From: JAODBJ01 sp963782465
Lineage (GTDB): Bacteria; Actinomycetota; Acidimicrobiia; IMCC26256; PALSA-610
Assembly (NCBI GenBank): GCA_963782465.1
Contig: CAWAJR010000001.1
Coordinates: 620,001-684,000, forward strand
Length of the DNA stretch: 64,000 nucleotides
Direction: 5' to 3'
Shown here: positions 60,965 through 64,000 of the stretch, piece after piece
How the letters are laid out: each line of letters begins with the position of its first letter
Numbering within the stretch: position 1 is the first letter of the stretch
The notes under the pieces: model-generated
Told to the model about the DNA's origin: nothing
The model's database searches: none
The model's input: only the letters and a program-made list of their open reading frames with translations
Made by a program: the position numbers and the translations under genes

Positions 60965-61532
60965 ATGACGCTGCGGCTGCGACGCCCGTCGCAAGACGAG
61001 GTGGCGGAAGTCCTGCTGCGGTGCCGGGAGGATGCCTTCACGTACGGGCCGAGCGGCGGATCGCTCGACGGTTCGACGCCGCCTCGGCGACGCCTCCGCC
61101 GCTGGTGGGTGGACCTCTCCGCAGGAAGCTTCGACCGAGCGGTTGAAGCGCTCACCAACTGGAAGGTCCACCGCGGCGCGGGACTGATGGTCGCCGCCGA
61201 CGGGGGCATCGAAGCCGGTACGAACGTCGCCCTCGTTGCGCCCCTACCAATCGGGTGGGTCGACGCGACGTGCAGGATCGTTACGGTGGTCAACGAGCCA
61301 GACACCTTCGGCTTCGCCTACGGGACGTTGCGCGTGCATCCCGAACGAGGGGAGGAGTCCTTCGTCGTCCGCCGGTCGGCAGAGCGTGGTGCAGTTCGAG
61401 GTCGTGGCGGTTTCGCGTCCAGCGCATCCCGTGGCGCGCCTCGCGCCGGTAATCGCACGTCACCTGCAAGACCGTGCCGTCGGTCGCTATCTCGCCGCGA
61501 TGCAGGCAGCCGCGGCGCAAGGCTCGTCGTAG
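60965..61532 (+). pseudogene. DUF1990 family protein, interrupted by a frameshift
   Basis: ATG at 60965 begins MTLRLRRPSQDEVAEVLLRC. Family features are FTYGPSGGSLDG, FDRAVEALTNWKVHRGAGL, CRIVTVVNEPDTFGFAYGTLRVHPERGEESF. After RRSAE near 61378 the frame becomes nonsense, while the next one continues SVVQFEVVAVSRPAHPVARLAPVIARHLQDRAVGRYLAAM and stops at 61532, as expected for DUF1990. One extra base explains it. About 188 residues when restored. Function unknown. Confidence 0.75.
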
Positions 61533-61641
61533 ACATCAGCGAAGCCTCGCTGCGAGCTGCTCGCCGATACCCGCCGGGTCGGTGGTCGCTCAGTCGGTAC
61601 TCGGAGCTCGTGCTCTAGAAAGGTCGTTGGCGCCGGATGCA

Positions 61642-63141
61642 TTAGAGCTCGATGTCGGGGTAGAGCGGGTGTCGAAGGAGGAGGTTGTCCACTCTCGAGC
61701 GCGCGCCGCGCAGGATCTTGTCGTCGAGACGGAACTGTACGAGCGATGGCTTGCCTTGATTCGGCCCGGATGTGATGACACCGGCGGACGCGCCTTGAAG
61801 GACAGCGGCGAGTACCTCAGCGATTTCGCGCATCTCGTCGCCTCGCATGCCGAGCGTCGTGACCGCGGGAGTGCCGAGCCGCAGTCCGCTCGTGTACCAC
61901 GGACCGTTGGTGTCGTCGGGGACGACGTTGCGGTTCAGCGTGATCCCGGCCGCACGGCACGCGGACTCGGCTTGTCGTCCGTTGAGACCGAAGTGACGGA
62001 CATCGACGAGCACGAGATGGTTGTCCGTCCCGCCGGTCACGACAGGAACACCCGCGGCCATCAGCGCGTCGGCCAGGACCCGCGCGTTGTCGACAACCGC
62101 TGCCGCATAGTCCCGGAAGGACGGCTGCGACGCTTCGGTCAACGCGACGGTCTTTGCTGCCATGACGTGGGGAAGGGGACCGCCCAGTGCCAGCGGGCAC
62201 CCGCGATCGACGAACTCCGCGAGTTCCTTGCGGCAAAGGACAAGTCCACCGCGGGGACCGCGCAAGGTCTTGTGGGTTGTCGTCGTGACGATGTGCGCGT
62301 GAGGGACGGGGTCGTAGTCGCCGGTATGCACCTTGCCGGCGACCAACCCCGCGAAGTGCGCCATGTCGACCATGAACGTGGCACCGACCTCATCCGCGAT
62401 CTCCCGCAACACCCGGAAGTTCACGAGCCGCGGGTACGAGCTGTAACCGGCGATCAGGATCAGCGGCCGTTCCTCGTGGGCCCGCCGCCGGACCTCGTCG
62501 TAGTCCAAGAGGAACGTCGACGGATCGACACCGTACGAACGGTGGCGGAACAGCTTCCCCGAGATGTTCGGCCGGAAGCCGTGCGTCAGGTGCCCACCCG
62601 CCTGCAACGACATACCCAACAGCGTCTGACCGACGAGCTGTTTGCGCAACGACTCCCAGTCGTCGTCTGCGAGATCATTCACATGACCGGCTGTGAGGCG
62701 CTCCAGCGCAGGTGACTCCACCCGCTGCGAAAGCACCGCCCAAAACGCGACCAGATTCGCGTCGATCCCGCTATGCGGTTGCGCGTACGCGTGGTCGGCG
62801 CCGAACAGCGCGCAGGCGAGTTCGTCGGTGCGCGACTCGATGACGTCGACGTTGTCGCAGCCCGCATAGAGACGATGACCAGGCGCCCCCTCCGCGTACT
62901 TGTCGCTCAGCCAGTTCCCCATCGCCAACAAGACCGCAGGACTCGCGTAGTTCTCGCTGGCGATCAACTTCAGGTGCGTTCGCTGATCGACCAACTCGCC
63001 CAAGATCGCTTGAGCGATAGCCGGATCGACGCGAGCGACCGCGTCGAGGGCCGCGGCGAAGCCGATCGTCTCGCCCGACATCCCGTCCGTGCTGACGCCG
63101 AACCGAGACAAATAGGTCTGCAACAAGCTGCCAACGGCCAT
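61642..63141 (-). CDS. glyA: Serine hydroxymethyltransferase
   Basis: 499 residues, longer than the usual 420 because of an N-terminal extension of about 30-40 residues and an insertion around residues 130-190. It converts serine and tetrahydrofolate to glycine and 5,10-methylene-THF with PLP. Visible marks are KLIASENYASPAVL, YAEGAPGHRLYAGC, AQPHSGIDANL, VDMAHFAGLVAG and the Schiff-base Lys291 in VTTTTHKTLRGPRGG. ATG at 63141 has GAGGAG before it. A ZTP riboswitch lies directly upstream, matching its one-carbon role. Confidence 0.92.
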   Translation of the reverse strand: MAVGSLLQTYLSRFGVSTDGMSGETIGFAAALDAVARVDPAIAQAILGELVDQRTHLKLIASENYASPAVLLAMGNWLSDKYAEGAPGHRLYAGCDNVDVIESRTDELACALFGADHAYAQPHSGIDANLVAFWAVLSQRVESPALERLTAGHVNDLADDDWESLRKQLVGQTLLGMSLQAGGHLTHGFRPNISGKLFRHRSYGVDPSTFLLDYDEVRRRAHEERPLILIAGYSSYPRLVNFRVLREIADEVGATFMVDMAHFAGLVAGKVHTGDYDPVPHAHIVTTTTHKTLRGPRGGLVLCRKELAEFVDRGCPLALGGPLPHVMAAKTVALTEASQPSFRDYAAAVVDNARVLADALMAAGVPVVTGGTDNHLVLVDVRHFGLNGRQAESACRAAGITLNRNVVPDDTNGPWYTSGLRLGTPAVTTLGMRGDEMREIAEVLAAVLQGASAGVITSGPNQGKPSLVQFRLDDKILRGARSRVDNLLLRHPLYPDIEL

Positions 63142-63161
63142 AGGGGCTCCTCGCTCCTCAA

Positions 63162-63240
63162 CGGCCCAGGCGCTCGGCACGACTCGGAGGGCGCTCCCCG
63201 GTGGTCAATCCCACCTCGCGACGCCAGTCACGACCTCGTG
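63162..63240 (-). promoter_or_regulatory. ZTP (pfl) riboswitch upstream of glyA
   Basis: Read on the minus strand, GTGACTGGCG, then GGTGGGATTGACCACCGGGG, GAGCG and, after a variable hairpin, CGCCTGGGC occur in order with proper spacing. These are the conserved blocks of the pfl/ZTP riboswitch, including the pseudoknot partner in CCTGGGC. ZTP/ZMP rises when 10-formyl-THF is short, so binding should switch on glyA. The element ends about 20 bases before the ATG, close to the ribosome-binding site, which suggests control of translation or of an early terminator. Confidence 0.92.
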
Positions 63241-63480
63241 ACCAGCCTAGCGATCACCCGATGACTGCGCCCTCGGTGCTAGTGCCTGCTCTCGCCTGGG
63301 TCCGCGCGCGTCGGACGACACCAATACTCGGGCGCGCCCAGCCGTTGAGGAGTTCGACCCATCCCCGAACGTGTATCCCCGAATCACGCGGCGGGGTGCC
63401 CCAGTTCGCCGGGCTGATGGCGCCGCGGCGCGCCTGAAATCGCTGCGGCCGCGAACTCGGTGTTCAGCAATGCTGTTGAA

Positions 63481-64000
63481 ATGGCTCCGATGTGGTTGAT
63501 CACGGGCGCACAAGCGGCCGGGAAGTCCACCGTCGCAGACCTACTCGCGGCGCGCCACGAACACGGTGTTCATGTGCGTGGCGGCCAGTTCTATCGGTGG
63601 GCCGTCGCGGGCTGGGTTCACGCAGGTGATCCGAACCAGGCAGAGGCGCGCAGGTTGCTGGATCTCCGGTACCGCCTCTCGTCCACCGTCGCGGACGAGT
63701 ACGCGTCGGCCGGCTTCACAACGGTCGTGCAGGACAACATCTACGGCGCCGACGTCGAGCACTGGCTCGGCCGAATCCGAGCGCGGCCCCGGTACCTCGT
63801 CGTTTTGCGACCCAGCGTTGGCACTGTCGAAGCGCGCGATGCGGAGCGACGGCGAACCCGCGGCAAGGTTGCCTACCGCGGTGAGTTCACCCCAGCCATC
63901 AACGACCAGCACGTCGCCTCAACGCGATCGGACCTCGGGCTTTGGCTCGACACTTCGGAGCAGTCACCCGAAGAGACCGTCGACGAGATTGTCCGCCGGG
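63481..64000 (+). CDS. P-loop kinase/phosphotransferase-like protein (3' end beyond window)
   Basis: At least 173 residues, cut by the window edge. MAPMWLITGAQAAGKSTVADLLA contains a Walker A (GAQAAGKST, residues 8-16). RGGQFYRW, a DNIYG acidic strand and RDAERRRTRGK resemble chloramphenicol-phosphotransferase or adenylylsulfate-kinase-like AAA_33 proteins. ATG at 63481 is chosen, 63490 is possible. The 240 bases before it (63242-63480) hold no gene or signal I can support. Confidence 0.75.
   Translation, partial: MAPMWLITGAQAAGKSTVADLLAARHEHGVHVRGGQFYRWAVAGWVHAGDPNQAEARRLLDLRYRLSSTVADEYASAGFTTVVQDNIYGADVEHWLGRIRARPRYLVVLRPSVGTVEARDAERRRTRGKVAYRGEFTPAINDQHVASTRSDLGLWLDTSEQSPEETVDEIVRR

Noticed and set aside
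58691..64000. A complete integrated element bounded by tRNA-Leu direct repeats
   Set aside because: No second copy of the tRNA 3' end and no integrase are visible up to the window edge, so only an accessory-like stretch can be claimed.
1..64000. CRISPR arrays, insertion sequences or phage genes
   Set aside because: No regularly spaced repeats, transposase or phage structural gene was found.

Overview
The window is about 68-70% GC by eye, densely coded, and uses many GTG and TTG starts and 4-base ATGA/GTGA gene overlaps. It looks like a chromosomal segment of a high-GC actinobacterium. The tiny ribosomal proteins bS22 and bL37, known from mycobacterial ribosomes, the gene order eno-ftsB-DUF501-ppx, the order metG-tatD-rsmA-ispE, and an F420-type DUF385 protein all fit Actinobacteria; Acidimicrobiia is my best guess, as an inference. 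There is no phage, IS element or CRISPR array.

Layout. 1-19.9 kb is a metabolic and lipid-oriented stretch: acyl-CoA ligase, phytanoyl-CoA dioxygenase-like protein, 3-methyladenine glycosylase, aldo/keto reductase, VOC proteins, serC, a Tat-exported molybdopterin oxidoreductase with its cytochrome b, wax ester synthase, epoxide hydrolase-like protein, amidohydrolase, two short-chain dehydrogenases, trmO, and an Rrf2 regulator-epimerase-membrane protein operon. 19.8-29.9 kb is core housekeeping: bL37, a degenerate YchF-like protein, rsmI, an AbrB-type protein, metG-tatD-rsmA-ispE, bS22, tatA, tRNA-Gln, glmU and prs. 30-36.8 kb is a four-gene, minus-strand signalling operon: a six-PAS histidine kinase and three response regulators carrying HDOD, degenerate HD-GYP and degenerate GGDEF output domains. 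37-47.6 kb returns to housekeeping: rplY-pth-mfd-surA-like-mazG-eno-ftsB-DUF501-ppx. 47.6-58.3 kb carries an aminotransferase, orn, an acyl-CoA synthetase, a GNAT protein, a DUF385 protein, a zinc-ribbon protein, a crotonase-epimerase-acyltransferase operon and a MATE transporter.

58.7-64 kb begins at tRNA-Leu and is more accessory in character. It holds a two-gene AbiEi/AbiEii-like module (a PD-(D/E)XK-like plus winged-helix protein with an AbiEii-type nucleotidyltransferase), a frameshifted DUF1990 gene, a large serine hydroxymethyltransferase under a clear ZTP riboswitch, and a P-loop kinase-like gene cut by the window end.

Two window-wide patterns stand out. First, four long palindromes at 12.0, 47.5, 49.1 and 58.3 kb share 9-10 base ends, and two of them form the C-terminal codons of the genes they abut. 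Second, five otherwise good genes each carry one apparent single-base frameshift, which looks more like assembly indels than biology.
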